From Magnolia sinica (Eukaryota; Streptophyta; Magnoliopsida; Magnoliales; Magnoliaceae), in contig NC_080579.1 in the NCBI RefSeq assembly GCF_029962835.1, positions 82,229,959-82,293,958 on the forward strand: a DNA stretch of 64,000 nucleotides. Direction: 5' to 3'. Under the pieces are notes generated by a model. That model was not told the DNA's origin. It ran no database searches and worked only from the letters and a program-made list of their open reading frames with translations. The position numbers and the translations under genes are program-made. This document shows, one piece after another, positions 12,150 through 24,719 of the stretch (within the stretch, counting starts at the first letter, position 1; each line of letters begins with the position of its first letter).

Positions 12150-15100
12150 TTTTTGTTTTTTTTTTAAATTAAAAAAGTCTTTCATTGATAAAATATTTTG
12201 CACACTATTTCGGACCCCTCAGACCAAAAAACAAAGAGAGGGTCTATCGTCGGGATCACAGGTGACCCCTATATATAAAAGAAAGCAAAGCCAGAAATAA
12301 GTAAAAGGAAGGAAGCAGAACTTAACAGACTATTTTGAGTGACCCTAGCCTGACCCTATCTAAGAACAGCAACCCTCGGACATGAATCGGGAGCATCATC
12401 AGCTATAAATGGATCACGTTTAGTTGACGATGACTCCCCTCCCGGGCCAGACCGTCAGCTGGACCATTACCTTCTCTGAGAGTGTGATGGAAGGAAAAAA
12501 TTCCAAAATGGTGCATGCAGTTAATATGAGTAATCTAAGGTTTCCACTTCCACGGAATGTTGGACTGATTTGTGAGACTAAAAATCACCAAATTTGAGTC
12601 AGACTCAACCATAACTCTCTGCATACCTTTCTCTAAGCATAACACCATGCCATCGTGAATTGCACGAAGCTTAGCCAGGTTGTTAGAACCATTTCCATAG
12701 GCCGTAGAAAAATTGAACATGAAAGCACCATTGTCATTCCTGCAAACACCGCCTCCACCTGAAGGGCCAGGATTCTGTAACACCGACCCATCCACATTTA
12801 ATTTTACCCACCTGGGGGTAGGGTGTTTTCATTTCACCAGGAACGAGGCAGTGCATCTCGTATTACAGGACGGCTGTCTAGAAACTAGTCCAAAGGGCCT
12901 GTCAAGACTACCCATCCGATCAGCGCCAATGACCAAGTTCGCCCACCATCGGACTTAGGCCAAGGATCTCCTGACGTCCATGGGGGAGTTGTCAAAGACC
13001 GTAGCATTCCTGGATCACCATATCTCCCACCGAATTAGAATTGGAAGCAGCGTTCTAACAGAGTTTGGCACAGATCCTGGTGTCGTTGCATTTCTCCTGT
13101 GATTCTGCTTGCTGACCATGGAATTATGATGCAGGGGGGCACACCACATTGTGTACTGAACTCAGTCCAGAGGGCGGTTGCATAGCTCCCAGCAAGAAAG
13201 AGATGGGCAATAGACTCCACTTGCGGACAGGCGTTTCCTTCTCGAAGGCAGCAGCAACACTTTGACGCAAGGCCCACACCTTTTGCTTGTACTCTGCTTT
13301 CAACAGGGATCGCATTTTAGAGAACTCTCGCCATAAATATGGAAAATTTTGGAGGGAGCGAACCGTGCCAAATCTAGCTTTCCCACTAGGTTAAGGTGGC
13401 CGAGTTCCTTAACAGTTTCCAGGTAGACCACAAGGAAAATGTACCTGAAGATTCAAACAGCCACAGGCACTCTGCATTCTCATCAGATGTTACGAAGCCA
13501 CCATTGAAAATATCATCGATGATCTGTTGAGGAAGAAGGGAAAAAACCTGGGAGGGAGGGAGAGGGCCAGAGGCCCCGAGGACGTCTTTCACTTGCAACT
13601 CCATGAGCTCAAAGGGGATCGGGCTATCAATCAGTTGCTGAAGGGGGGCCCCTGCCCATCCAATGAACTTGCCAAAAATTCAAATCACCGCATCCAACAT
13701 ACCATTGGACAGTCTCCGAAAGGAGCGGGAAGAGAGACCTGACTCTCTTCCAGAAGGGGGACGCGCTTGGAGAAGAAGGCTGCTCGGCGATGGGGAGGAG
13801 ATCCCTAATATACTTGCTCTGCATGAGCTTAACCCAGGGCCCCGAAATTAACAGCCGAAGCTAACTTAAGTTTGTAAGCTACCATAACTTCATGCAGATT
13901 TCTGACACCCAAACCTCCTTCTTTGATGGGCCTGACAATCTTCTTCCACGCTAGCCAATGATATTTTTTTCCCATCAATCCAACCCCAGAAGAAATTTGA
14001 GAAACTTTTCTCTAATTTTTCAATTACTTGACTGAGGATGTGCATTGCTGACATGATATGGATGGGAACGCTGCCCAAAACATGTTGAATTAACTTAAGC
14101 CTACCTGCTTGGGAGATCAGCCTGCCAGCCCAGCCCGAGGTCTTCCGACCCACCTTGTCCACCAGAAACTGAATATCTGAAGATCTAATTCTTCCTAGGC
14201 AGAGAGGGGCACCCAAATAGTGAATGGCTCCAACGGCTTGCTGGAAGCCAAGAGTATGCGCTATAGACCTAATTCTGTGTAGCCGAAGGGCTCTAGAACA
14301 GATGAAACTACTCTTACCTGTGCTGATTTTCTGGCCAGTTGCTTCCTGGAAAGCGAACAGAAACTAAAGGACCTGGCGGAGAGTCTCCCTAGAGCCGTTT
14401 GTGAAGAGCAGAATATCATCTGTGTATAATAAATGGGAGATGTTGGGGCTACCACGATGCATCAAGAAATGTTGAAAACCGACACTCTCGAACAGAAGTT
14501 GAGATTAGCTGAGAACGACTCCATAGCAATGATAAATAGGGCCAGGGAGAGTGGATCCCCCTGTCGCAAACCCCTAGAAGATCGAAAGAAACCCGTGGAT
14601 TCGCCATTTATCAGGACAGAGAACCAGTTGTTCCCCTAACAACCTTGCATGATCTGCACCCACCTCTGGTTGAATCCAAATTTTTAAAGCACTTGCTTGA
14701 GATAATTCCAACTAACCCTATCATACACTTTCTCGAGGTTGAGCTTGAGGATAAGATTGCCCCCCCCCCCCTAACTTTTTGATTGATATCTCCAATCATC
14801 TCCTGGGTAAGCGTAATATTTTCAGCGATGGATCTTCCCTGGATGAAAGCACCTTGTTCCTACGATATCAACTTGGGTAATAAAGAGGATAACCTGTTAG
14901 GTAAAACCTTGGCAAAGATTTTATAAATCACATTACACAAACTAATAGGCCGAAAATCAGCAAAAGTGAAGGCAGACTGGGACTTGGGAATGAGGAAGTG
15001 TATGCTCTAGGGAGGGAAGCCCCAGCCATGAAATCATTCACTGCGTTGAGGATGTCTCTGCCCACTATATCCCAACAATTCGTGTAAAATGCCGTTGAGA

Positions 15101-15285
15101 ATCCATCCGGGCCCGCGGCCCCATCCTTAGGTATAGAGAAAGCAGCCATTTTAACCTCGTCTATCGTTAGCGGAGCCAGCAAGGTGTCATTATCCATCTG
15201 ACTAATCACTTGGGGGATAGGCTGAATAAACTCAGAACAAGGGGAGGTAGTCTCTGCTTGAAGAAGGTCTTGGAAGAACCTGACC
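12150..15285 (-). mobile_element. Inner L1-type LINE, 5'-truncated, minus strand, 3.1 kb
   Basis: Bounded by a perfect 18-bp duplication. The poly-A tail appears as a T-rich run at 12150-12165, so the 3' end is on the left. The 5' end (15285) lies upstream of the reverse transcriptase domain, so endonuclease and ORF1 are absent. In minus-strand order: reverse transcriptase with GAAGPDGFSTAFY near 15100 and the catalytic YTDD box (LLYTDDILLF) near 14415, zinc-knuckle/RVT region from about 14.2 to 13.0 kb, and RNase H near 12.8-12.5 kb. Stops and frame changes break the ORF into many pieces, so it is not functional. Confidence 0.9.
12535..12795 (-). pseudogene. RNase H domain of the inner LINE
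   Basis: The 86-residue frame starts MDGSVLQNPGPSGGGG, the first catalytic Asp block of type I RNase H, and continues through a LAKLRAIHDGM helix and MVESDSNLV (catalytic Asp). Part of the C-terminal region is shifted out of frame. It is the last domain of the broken ORF2. Confidence 0.8.
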
Positions 15286-15303
15286 GCCTCGGGGCAAAAA
15301 GTT
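15286..15303 (+). repeat. Right target-site duplication of the inner LINE (18 bp)
   Basis: Identical to 12132-12149. Confidence 0.95.
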
Positions 15304-16954
15304 AACACTGCCAAATCTTCTTTCATTGCTCCTAAGTCTATGTCCATGGCTAGAGCACTAAGGCTAACCAATCTGACAGGCTTTAAGCGAGCCTACTTCC
15401 CCATGACTTACCTTGGGGTCCCTTTAGCCAAAGGCAGAATCAAGCAGCCATAACTTCACCCGCTTATTCAGAAGATTTCCAACAAGATTGCAGGATGGAA
15501 GGCGAAGCTTCTCAATCCAACTACCAAACTAGTTCTAATCAAGCACCTCCTCTCTAGTATCCACATCTTCCTCATGTCAGCTATCAACATCTCGAAGTCG
15601 GTATCCAAAAGCATCGACAGGGTGCTTGCTAATTTCTTCTGGGGCAACTTTGAAGATGGTGACAAGAGACATTGGATTAGCTAGCAAAAGATTTGCATTC
15701 CAACTAAGGAAGGTGGCCTCGAAATCAGGCGTTCCCAGGATGTATTATGGGCTTTTGGTGCCAAGATGGGATGAAATTTGTTGTAGGGTTCATCGCTATG
15801 TGCTAAGCTCTTCAATGCTAAATACTTTAACAACCTCATCATCAGTAAGGGTGTTGCCCGATCTGCATCTTCCCCAGTCTGGAAAGAGATTTTTAAAGAT
15901 CTCCGGTTCACCCTTCGGAATTCCAGATGGTTTCTTGGCATTGGCGACATCAGTTTCTGGTTCTCCAACTGGACTAGCAGAGGTTTTCTTAGAGTTGCAA
16001 TGAGAGGATCTATTCCGTCGCATCTCCTTCAGATCTCTGTTTGTCAGCTCGTCTCCTCTGATGGAAGCGCCTCCTCTCTTCCTTAGCTCACTTACTCCTT
16101 GCGACCTCTTTACAGGTAGCCATCTGCAGTGCAGACGCTATGTCTGACCGACCTGATAAGCTTGTTTGACCTTGTCTTCCTCTGGTAACTTCACTCTAAA
16201 GTCGGCCTGGGATGGAATTAGAACTCATTAGCAAAGATAGTGATGGTCTAAATGGATGTGGAATGATTTTCTGTCCCCGAAAATAGCGTTATTTGTGTGG
16301 AAATTTATCCAAGGTGTTGTCCCAATCAATGTCGCGATGTAAAATGTTGGCATTCTGATGGTGTCGAAATGTGAATGTTGCCCATTGCTTCCTCCTCAGC
16401 CCCACCATCAACGGCCTTCAACTCTGCCAATTCCAGATGTTGTTGCTTCCCCTGTCGCTAGCCGGTCCCTCTGGTTAGACTCCCACACCCTTTCTCCCCC
16501 TCATTTAGCCCCCTCCAACCATGCGGCTGGGGATGTGAACCACTTGTTCTATTTGGGTGAAACATCTAAGTGTGTTTGGGCCCACTTTCATAAGGTTTTT
16601 GGCATCCCTTTTACCCAAAACCAAGCCCTGATACTAAAATTCCACCAGTGGAATTCTCTGGCCTCTCCCAAATCGAGGTTTAGAATCCTTCTTGGTTCAG
16701 CCCCTTCATTTATTCTCTGAGAGATTTGGCTGAGTAAAAACTCAGCCCAGTTTAATGGCACCAACATGGCAGCTTCTTCCATCATTCATTGAGTCAGCAA
16801 CTGGCTGAGGGAGACTGCTTCTTTCATTATGGCCCTTGACAAGCACTCCCTTTCAGAAGTCATTTCTCTCCAGATTCTGAAGATTTCCTGTCTTCCCCTG
16901 CCTCTCCCTAGGAAGTTGACTCTAGTCAGATGGCTCAAACTGCCTGTTGGCTAG
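15304..16954 (+). pseudogene. Outer LINE ORF2, middle part: end of reverse transcriptase and RVT zinc region
   Basis: The outer LINE resumes directly after the duplication with NTAKSSFIAPKSM. It continues with YFPMTYLGVPLAKGR near 15400, IAGWKAKLLNP near 15490, VLANFFWGN near 15630 and GGLEIRRSQDVLWAFG near 15715, the usual succession after the L1 polymerase domain. Stops and frame shifts occur. A large shadow frame runs antisense through 15.6-16.0 kb and is not a gene. The stretch near 16.35-16.72 kb encodes the Cys/His-containing RVT zinc region (CECCPLLPP, NHLFYLGETSK.VW). Confidence 0.75.
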
Positions 16955-17440
16955 TTGAAGCTCAACTCAGATGGTTCTTCTTTAGGCAATCCAGGCCAAA
17001 GTGAGGGTGGGGGTATCTATAAGGATAGTCATGGCTGCTTTATATTTGCTTATAGGAGAAATTATGGGCTAGCTTCCAACACCTTTGCTGAAGCCCAAGC
17101 CTTGTTGGATGGATTGATCATATGTAACAATATTCGTCTAAACAACATTGCCGCTGAAGTGGACTCCAAGCTTATCTCTGATGCAACAAGTAACGTGCCT
17201 GTTACCTTTCCCTGGAGAATTTGGTGGATCATAGGAGCTGTCCATCGTTGGAGCAAGAAGCTTAACATCTCCTTTTCCCACACTTATAGGGAAGGTAACG
17301 CTGTTGCAGACGCTTTAGCCAGATCCGCCAGTGAAGGATGCCCAGACCGGATATCCAAATTGCGCTCTCTTCTCCCTAAAGAAGTTCAAGGATTGCTTGT
17401 CATGGATAACACTGGCTTACGCTCTTTCAGATTTCATTAA
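16955..17440 (+). pseudogene. RNase H domain of the outer LINE
   Basis: An uninterrupted 161-residue frame ends at the LINE ORF2 stop. It carries the type I RNase H acidic residues: LNSDGSS near residue 4, FAEAQALLDGL near 45, AEVDSKLIS near 67 and GNAVADALAR near 118. It is the only ORF2 domain still fully open. It remains part of a dead element because the upstream frame is broken. Confidence 0.85.
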
Positions 17441-17530
17441 GCCTCCCTATTTCAGCTTTAGTTTCCTGTTTTTTCTTGTAAATGTATCATGATAGGTGGG
17501 GACCATCCCTTTTTGTAGGTCCCAAGCTGA
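17441..17530 (+). other. 3' untranslated region of the outer LINE (left part)
   Basis: T-rich, non-coding sequence follows the RNase H stop. It is cut at 17530/17531 by the CACTA transposon and resumes at 38335-38416 with the A-rich tail. Confidence 0.7.
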
Positions 17531-17728
17531 CACTACTAGAAAGCAGGGCAAAGGCTATGGATAAAATCCGTAGCTAAAGACCTATGGCTACAGTTTTAGT
17601 CCGCAGCACGACCGTAGTCGTAGGTGCCGTAACAATAGGTCTAAAGGCTATGGCTACGGATTTAATCTGTAGCCATAGATTAAAATAGCTACAGATATAA
17701 TCCATAGCAATCATTTCTATAGCCAAAA
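17531..17728 (+). repeat. Left terminal and subterminal repeats of the CACTA transposon
   Basis: Contains CACTACTAGAAAG followed by repeated elements such as ATCCGTAGCTA, GGCTACGGATTTA and CTACAGATATAATCC in alternating orientation. The array is interrupted at 17729-17733 by the Athila-like insertion and continues at 29395. Confidence 0.8.
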
Positions 17729-17733
17729 GTAAC

Positions 17734-19860
17734 TGTTCACTCCCCAAGTGTAGGGTTGTGATGTAGTAATAAACTCGGTAAGACCGAGGTCGAATCCACA
17801 GGGACTGATACCTGTACGTTATCTGAAACCAAGTAGAACTAGAACTAGACTAAGATGCGATCTAAACAAAATAGAATTTAAGAAATAATTGTGGAATAAT
17901 TATCTAAAACTTTAAGGAATTCAGAGGAAGGAAACTAGGGATTCAGAGGATCCACTTGTAGAGATCAGGGAGATCTTATGCCTGCATCAAGGATTCAAAC
18001 TGAACTTACTTGATCTGGTTTTCAAGAGATGAAAGGTATATGAATTAGAATGGATTCCATCATCCTACCATGCCCAGGAGACAAAGTAAATAACGGGATT
18101 AAACTAATTGCCAACCAATCGAAAGTACATGAAAGTTAGGAAGAGTACTATCAACCAACCATGCCCAGGAGACGATGGTGAACAACAGGGCCTCCTGACG
18201 TCATAAACATCAAAAGAGAAAAAGAGATATTCAAAGCCATTGCAAACCCATTGTAATTTCAGTCACAACAGACCATTAAAGACTGAGTAAATATTCTTTT
18301 AATAATCAACTCAAAACCAAGTTCAGTTCATGAAAAGCAGGAAATAGTGTCTCCCATCTCGCTACAGGCTTCACCTCTTAGCCCTAGCTAAGAGGATTAG
18401 CTACACATGATATGGGCTAAATTCTAACTAAAAGAAAGAAGAAGAAGAAGAAAACGAAGAGGAAGAAGGAGAACCGTTTCAGCCAAGCTTTGGATCCACA
18501 CGCTGACAGCAGCCACGTCTCCTTTCAACCTCTTGCTTTCTTTTTCACGTCCAGCCCCTCCAAATTCCCTGTACTCTCTCTTTTTATCCTTCAAAGGGCG
18601 GTGGAGAGGTCGCAGTAGAGAACCGGCGCTGTTGGAGTCCCTCTGGAGAATTTCACAGCCAGCAACTATAGCTGCGTCGCAGAAACAGTTTACACAACCA
18701 CAGAAGCAGCACCGACACTCCCACTTCCTTTGCTTTCTTTGCAAAGAAGCAACGTCCCTTGGGGAATAATTTGATGAGCTACACGATGGACGGTTTGGAT
18801 CGTCCATCCGATCAAAGGTAGTGGCCCACATGATTCCGGAACATCCGGAACTCGCGGACGCGCGAAACAGGGGCCTGCGAACGCGGGGCTCGCTGTCGAA
18901 GTTGGTGGGGTCCATGATCGATTTCGGTTTCGAAATCCAGTCCGTCCGTTCGATTTCCCTCGGAATTTCGGTTGGAGATGGACGGTTTTGGTTGTCTGTT
19001 GATGCGGCCCACGGGATTAAATCAGTTGCACCTGCTTTGAACATTTTAAAACAATCTCCTTATGACCCCTGTAGCAGACATGCATGTATGTATGGCTGCC
19101 CACGGTCAACGTGGTTTTGATTTTTTCGATACCCTCTGCATGATGGATGGATTGGATCACTCGTCTGGATGATGAAAGTGGGCCTGCTAATGAAGCAGCG
19201 GACGGTTCGTGCGTGAAGGAAAACAGAGCTTCCGTCTCTGGAAAGGAAGCTGACGGGCGCGCGTTGTTTGAAGTTTTGCTCCGGTGCAGTGCACTGCAAG
19301 TGCACTTACTGCAGTGCTCGTGCAGCACTCGTGTGGCCCCTCAATGATGGTTATGCAAAATCCAATCCGTCCTTCCCCTGTATCATCTCATTTAACAGCT
19401 GATACCAAAATTGAGGCATATCCAGATATCGTGCGGGCCCCAAAATCAATGGTTTATGGGCTGATCTGTCCGTTGGGCCAATTCCACAGCGATCCAATGG
19501 ATGAAATTTTACGTGTACGGTTCATTTATGGTCTTCAGGCCACGTATGGAGTTTCGAAATGTTGGATGGTGGGAACCCTATGATCTTGCATTCTTCACCA
19601 ATTTCGGGCCTCTTTAACGTGAATGGCCTGCTTTCCTCGGATCCTTGATGCATAATTCCATCGATCTTCATCTCCTGGAGTCCGTCCCTTGCCTTAGGTG
19701 TCATCAGAGCGTTAAATCCATGCTTTTAATACTATTTTTCAGTCCACGCTCCTGATTCCACCTTGCAACAGAAACATGATTAAAATGAGATATTAAACAA
19801 TACTATGTTTGTAAATCCAGGTAACAACTGGGTCTGATATGCAATATTTGACCCTCAACA
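17734..19860 (-). repeat. Left LTR (3' LTR) of the Athila-like element
   Basis: Begins TGTTCACTCCCCAAG and ends TTGACCCTCAACA; its partner is 27254-29389. The long antisense-looking frames inside it also occur in the partner LTR and are not genes. Confidence 0.95.
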
Positions 19861-19872
19861 CAACCCCCAACC
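19861..19872 (-). promoter_or_regulatory. Polypurine tract of the Athila-like element
   Basis: GGTTGGGGGTTG on the minus strand directly abuts the 3' LTR, the position used to prime plus-strand DNA synthesis. The same sequence occurs at 2321-2332 in the LARD-like element. Confidence 0.8.
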
Positions 19873-21219
19873 AGCATTTTGCTAGTCCCGAGCAAAGTAT
19901 GCGAAAAATAAATTGAGAATTACAGGATAATTTCTACAACTCAAGGGATTTATGAAAAATAGTTCAGATACTCAAATTCTAAGATTCATGAATGTTGGCA
20001 TTACTTTTTCCTGAAATCAAGCTCATGGTAAGCTTCATAATCAAGTTCAAAATATTAGTCCATCAATTAGTATAATTCTAAATATTGAATTCCATGGATG
20101 TATAGTCCAATCTCGACTTGTCAACATTAAGATTCACCTTGATATTTAAGGATATCATTGGTAACAGATAAGAGAAATCATGATAACCCAACTTGGCTTA
20201 CACCTTATCTTTTTATTCTTTTAATTTTTGATTTTTTTTTTCATTAGGAGTAATGTCAAGAAGAGGGATCAAATCCTCACCTACAGGGAGCAAACCTAAG
20301 GTAAAGACTGTACACCCAACTTTTTCACATATCATTCATGGGGAAACGAATCCTCATCTATAGGGAGCAAACCTATGGTAAAGACTGTTCGCCCAATCCA
20401 TTCAATTTCTCAAGTTGGTTCCTTTCATGTTTAGTGATTACCAAGTTAATCCTTTAATATCGAACTGAAACCTTCATATGCAAGCGAGATGTGTCCTGCG
20501 AATTCATGACTCAACCAATGTTCACAATTCTAATAATGGATTAACAATTCAAACTTAGCTGTGAAATTTAATAGATAACTGAATCCAAGAGTCATGAAGT
20601 ACCAACATCACGCATCTTGAAATTCTAAGTGCCCTAGATGGCCTGTCAAAATCACTTCGACTTCATTAAAAATCCTGAAAAATTAAAAATTTTCACAACT
20701 TTTGCTCAAGACCAAGAAAACACTGATTAGGAAACCTAATCTCCCACCCCCAACCTAAAAGCTACATTGTCCTCAATGTAAAAGAAATAAACATGCGATG
20801 CACCTGGGACAACAGAAATATAAGAGGAGTGATGGAAAGATAGTACCTGGACGAAAGAATCAAGAGGCTTTCCAAAGATATCTATGTAAGAGCGGGTCAG
20901 CACAAGAGAGAAACCAACAAAAGTACTAAAATAAAATCCTACCTATACCACTTTCGTAGGTGCTCTCGATTGCATTTAGCGTATGCAACAAGCCTTTAAA
21001 CCCCTAAGTTACCCCTAGTGGACGAGTTGTAGTCTCGTGAGGGTTTGCAGTAATGTTACCCACAAACATTGAACTGACTAATGATAAAAATGACATGAAA
21101 TGAAGAACTGGGTTGCCTCCCAGGAGCGCTAAGTTTACCGTCTTCAGCCAGACAAATAAAGCAACTACCCCAGTCCTAAGAAAATAGGAAACCTACCTAT
21201 ACCTCCATCAGACTAGGAG

Positions 21220-24200
21220 ATCAATCCTGGTAAACAGGATCAGTCAGAGGCATGGACATGTCCTCTGAATCAAATTTCTCGACAAATGGTTTCAATCGAT
21301 GTCCATTGACTTTAAACTCCTTGCCATTGTCGGGATCTCTTATCTCAACGGCCCCATATGGAAAAATAGTGACAACAATGTAAGGGCCGGTCCAACGAGA
21401 TCGAAGCTTACTCGGAAAGAGATGTAATCGAGAATTGTACAAAAGGACCTTCTAACCAGGCGTGAATGATTTTCACAAAATTTGTTGGTCATGAAATGTT
21501 TTCATCTTGTCCTTGTAAATTCTCGAATTATCGTACGCATCATTCCGGATTTCTTCAAGTTCATTCAATTGAAGTTTGCATAGCGAGCCAGCGTTGTCCA
21601 GATTGAAATTAAGATTTTTGATCGCCCAGTACGCTTTATGTTCCAGCTCCACAGGCAAGTGACAAGCTTTCCCATAGACAAGTCTAAAGGGAGACATTCC
21701 AATAGGGGTTTTAAAGGCAATACGGTATACCCATAAGGCATCGGTCAATCGGATTGACCAATCCTTACACTCTGGGTTAACCGTTTTCTCCAAAATGTGT
21801 TTGATCTCCCTATTGGAAATCTCAGCTTGTCCACTTGTCTGTGGATGGTATGGGGTGCTCACCTTATGAGAGATACCGTATTTCTTCATTAAGCTCTCAA
21901 ATGGTTTATTGCAAAAGTGTGAGCCCCCATCACTAATGATGGCTCGAGGCGTTCCGAATCGAGAAAGGATTTTTTCTTTTAGGAATTTAATGACCGTGCG
22001 ATGGTCATTCTTTCGACACGGAATCGCTTCGACCCATTTAGTGACATAATCCACGGCGAGCAAAATATACAGATTCCCAAACGATTGGGGGAATGGTCCC
22101 ATGAAATCGATGCCCCAGCAATCAAATGCTTCAATGATAAGGATGGGATTCAAAGGCATCATATTTCGACGGGATAATGCTCCCAATTTCTGACAACACT
22201 CATAAGCTTTGCAAAACTCATGAGTGTCCCTAAACATAGTGGGCCAGTAAAAGCCACACTGCAGAATCTTGGTCGTGGTCTTTTTAGCAGAAAAGTGACC
22301 ACCACAGGCCTCTGAGTGACAGAAGGAGATGACGCTCTGATGCTCATCGTCTGGTACACATCTCCTTAGAATTTGGTCTGGGCAATATTTAAATAAATAA
22401 GGATCATCCCAAAAAAAGTTGCGCACCTCGATGAAGAATTTCTTCTTATCTTGCGCAATCCATTGTGTCGGTATGGCACCTATAGCAAGATAATTAGCAA
22501 TATCAGCGAACCAAGGTGAATGGGAAACTCGGAACAGTTGTTCATCAGGGAACATGTCGTTGATATGAGTCGCCTCAAGGGAATCAGAGGTATTAAGGTG
22601 AGAAAGGTTATCGGCCACTACGTTCTCTACTCCCTTTTTATCTTTAATTTCTAAATCAAATTCTTGGAGTAGAAGGATCCATCGTATCAAACGGGGCTTA
22701 GAATCATTCTTAGAAAGAAGATACTTAAGTGCCGCATGATCTGTGTAGATAATGATTTTGGATCCGATCAAGTAGGACCTAAATTTGTCCAAGGCGAACA
22801 CTACAGCTAAGAGTTCCTTTTCCGTAGTCGAGTAGTTTACCTGGGTAGAATTTAAAGTTCTACTTGCGTAATGAATGACGTGGGGCCGCCTATCTTTTCT
22901 CTGGCCTAGGACCGCTCCAAGAGCATAATCAGAAGCGTCGCACATAAGCTCAAAAGGAAGGCTCCAGTCGGGTGGCTGCATGATAGGTGCAGTGGTTAAC
23001 GTGCCCTTAAGCTTGGTGAAAGCTTCCTGGCACTGCTCAGTCCACTCGTACGGAGCATCCTTTTGAAGAAGATTACATAAAGGACGAGAGAGAAGACTAA
23101 AGTCCTTTATGAATCGCCTGTAAAATCCTGCGTGTCCTAAGAAGGATCGCACGTTTCTGATGTTCTTGGGTGGAGGTAGGTTAGAGATAAGATCGATTTT
23201 TGCCTTATCTACCTCGATTTCTTTGGACGAGATGATATGCCCAAGGACAATTCCCTTCTGAACCATGAAATGGCACTTCTCCCAATTAAGTACCAAGTTC
23301 TTTTCTTCACATCTTTTCAGCACACATTTAAGACTTTCCAAGCACTTGCTGAAAGATGGACTATAAACAGAGAAGTCGTCCATAGTCCAAATGGCATCCT
23401 TCGATAGGCAAAGGTGCCGTAGGGACATGTAAATGTGGTCTTTTTCTGGTCTTCAGGGGCTATCTCTATCTGGTTGTAGCCCGAATACCCGTCAAGAAAA
23501 CTGTAATAGGAATGACCAGCTAATCTTTCAAGGATCTGATCAATGAATGGTAAAGGGAAGTGATCTTTTCTCGTGACGGTATTCAACTTCTTGTAGTCAA
23601 TGCACATTCTCCAACCAGTAGTGACTCTAGTTGGCACGAGTTCATTATTAGCATTGGCTACGATGGTGATTCCGGACTTCTTAGGGACCACTTGAGTTGG
23701 ACTCACCCATTGACTATCAGATATAGGGTATATAATACCCACGTCTCATAGTTTAAGAACCTCGGCCTTAACCACTTCCTTCATGTTTGGATTTAGTCTA
23801 CGTTGTGGTTGCCGAGCGATTTTTGCATTATCCTCAAGGTATATGCGGTGAGTACAAATCAAGGGATCGATTCCCTTGAGGTCCGCTATCGTCCATCCCA
23901 GGGCTCCTTTATGCTCAATGAGAGTAGATATGAGCATACTCTCTTGTTCTTTCTCCAGGTGGACAGAGATCACCACCGAGTATGTCTCATCTTGACCTAA
24001 ATATGCATATTTCAAATCAGAGGGCAAAGGTTTTAGGTCAAGCTTCAGCGGCTTGAGGTTAGACGGTAGAGGCACTACATCGGTTTATGGCAATTCTTCA
24101 AATTGTGGCCTCCACCGGTTAACTTCAAGTACCGGTGAAGTATCAAGCAAGGCACACGTCTCCCTAATCATGTCATCATCAAAATCATGGGAGTGGGCCA

Positions 24201-24600
24201 GGCACGTCTCCAGATGGTCGGAGGATAAGGTCAGCGGTGTCGCATCTTCCACGAAAGAGTCAATCATGTTAATGTCGTGGAAATCGTCATCATCCTCTAA
24301 GTTGCTGCCGTTATTGAAAAAAAATGTTTGACTCCAATGTCAAATTTCTAAAAGACATAGTCATGATACCATTCCTACAATTGATAATTGCATTTGACGT
24401 GGCAAGGAATGGGCGACCAAGAATGACGGGAATCTGAGTGCTCATGTTGTTGATGGGTTCGATGTCCAGGATGATAAAATCTACAGGGTAGTAAAATCTA
24501 TCGACCTGGACTAACACATCCTCAATTATCCCTCTTGGTACACGAACAGAGCGATCAGCAAGTTGTAGTGTGGTTAGGGTGGGTTTTAATTCACCCAAAC
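21220..24600 (-). mobile_element. pol: pol region of the Athila-like element: protease, RT, RNase H, integrase
   Basis: In element order: an aspartic-protease-like stretch near 24.3-24.6 kb (VILGRPFLATS), then reverse transcriptase near 23.3-24.0 kb (MCIDYKKLN, LDGYSGYNQI, PFGL, MDDFSVY). RNase H follows near 22.6-23.0 kb ([27 protein letters not shown]). Integrase spans about 21.2-22.5 kb: zinc-binding region with [10 protein letters not shown], then [17 protein letters not shown] and [10 protein letters not shown]. No chromodomain is apparent at the C-terminus, consistent with Athila. The proteins would cut the polyprotein, copy the RNA and insert the DNA copy. As a fossil element, individual breaks are not listed. 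Confidence 0.92.
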
Positions 24601-24719
24601 CTAACTGTTTGTATACCGAATAGGGAATCAGATTGACGCTCGCTCCTAAGTCAAGAAGTGCGTGATCAATTCGATGGTTCCCGATTACACATGATATGGT
24701 TGGGCTACCGGGATCCTTG

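Noticed and set aside
15626-16023. Frames of 125, 95 and 75 codons on both strands
   Set aside because: Shadows of the outer LINE reverse transcriptase region; the plus-strand LINE text explains the stretch.
18424-19044. 206-codon minus-strand open frame
   Set aside because: Lies inside the LTR of the Athila-like element and recurs, shortened, in the partner LTR. It has low-complexity, Arg/Ser-rich composition and no known domain.
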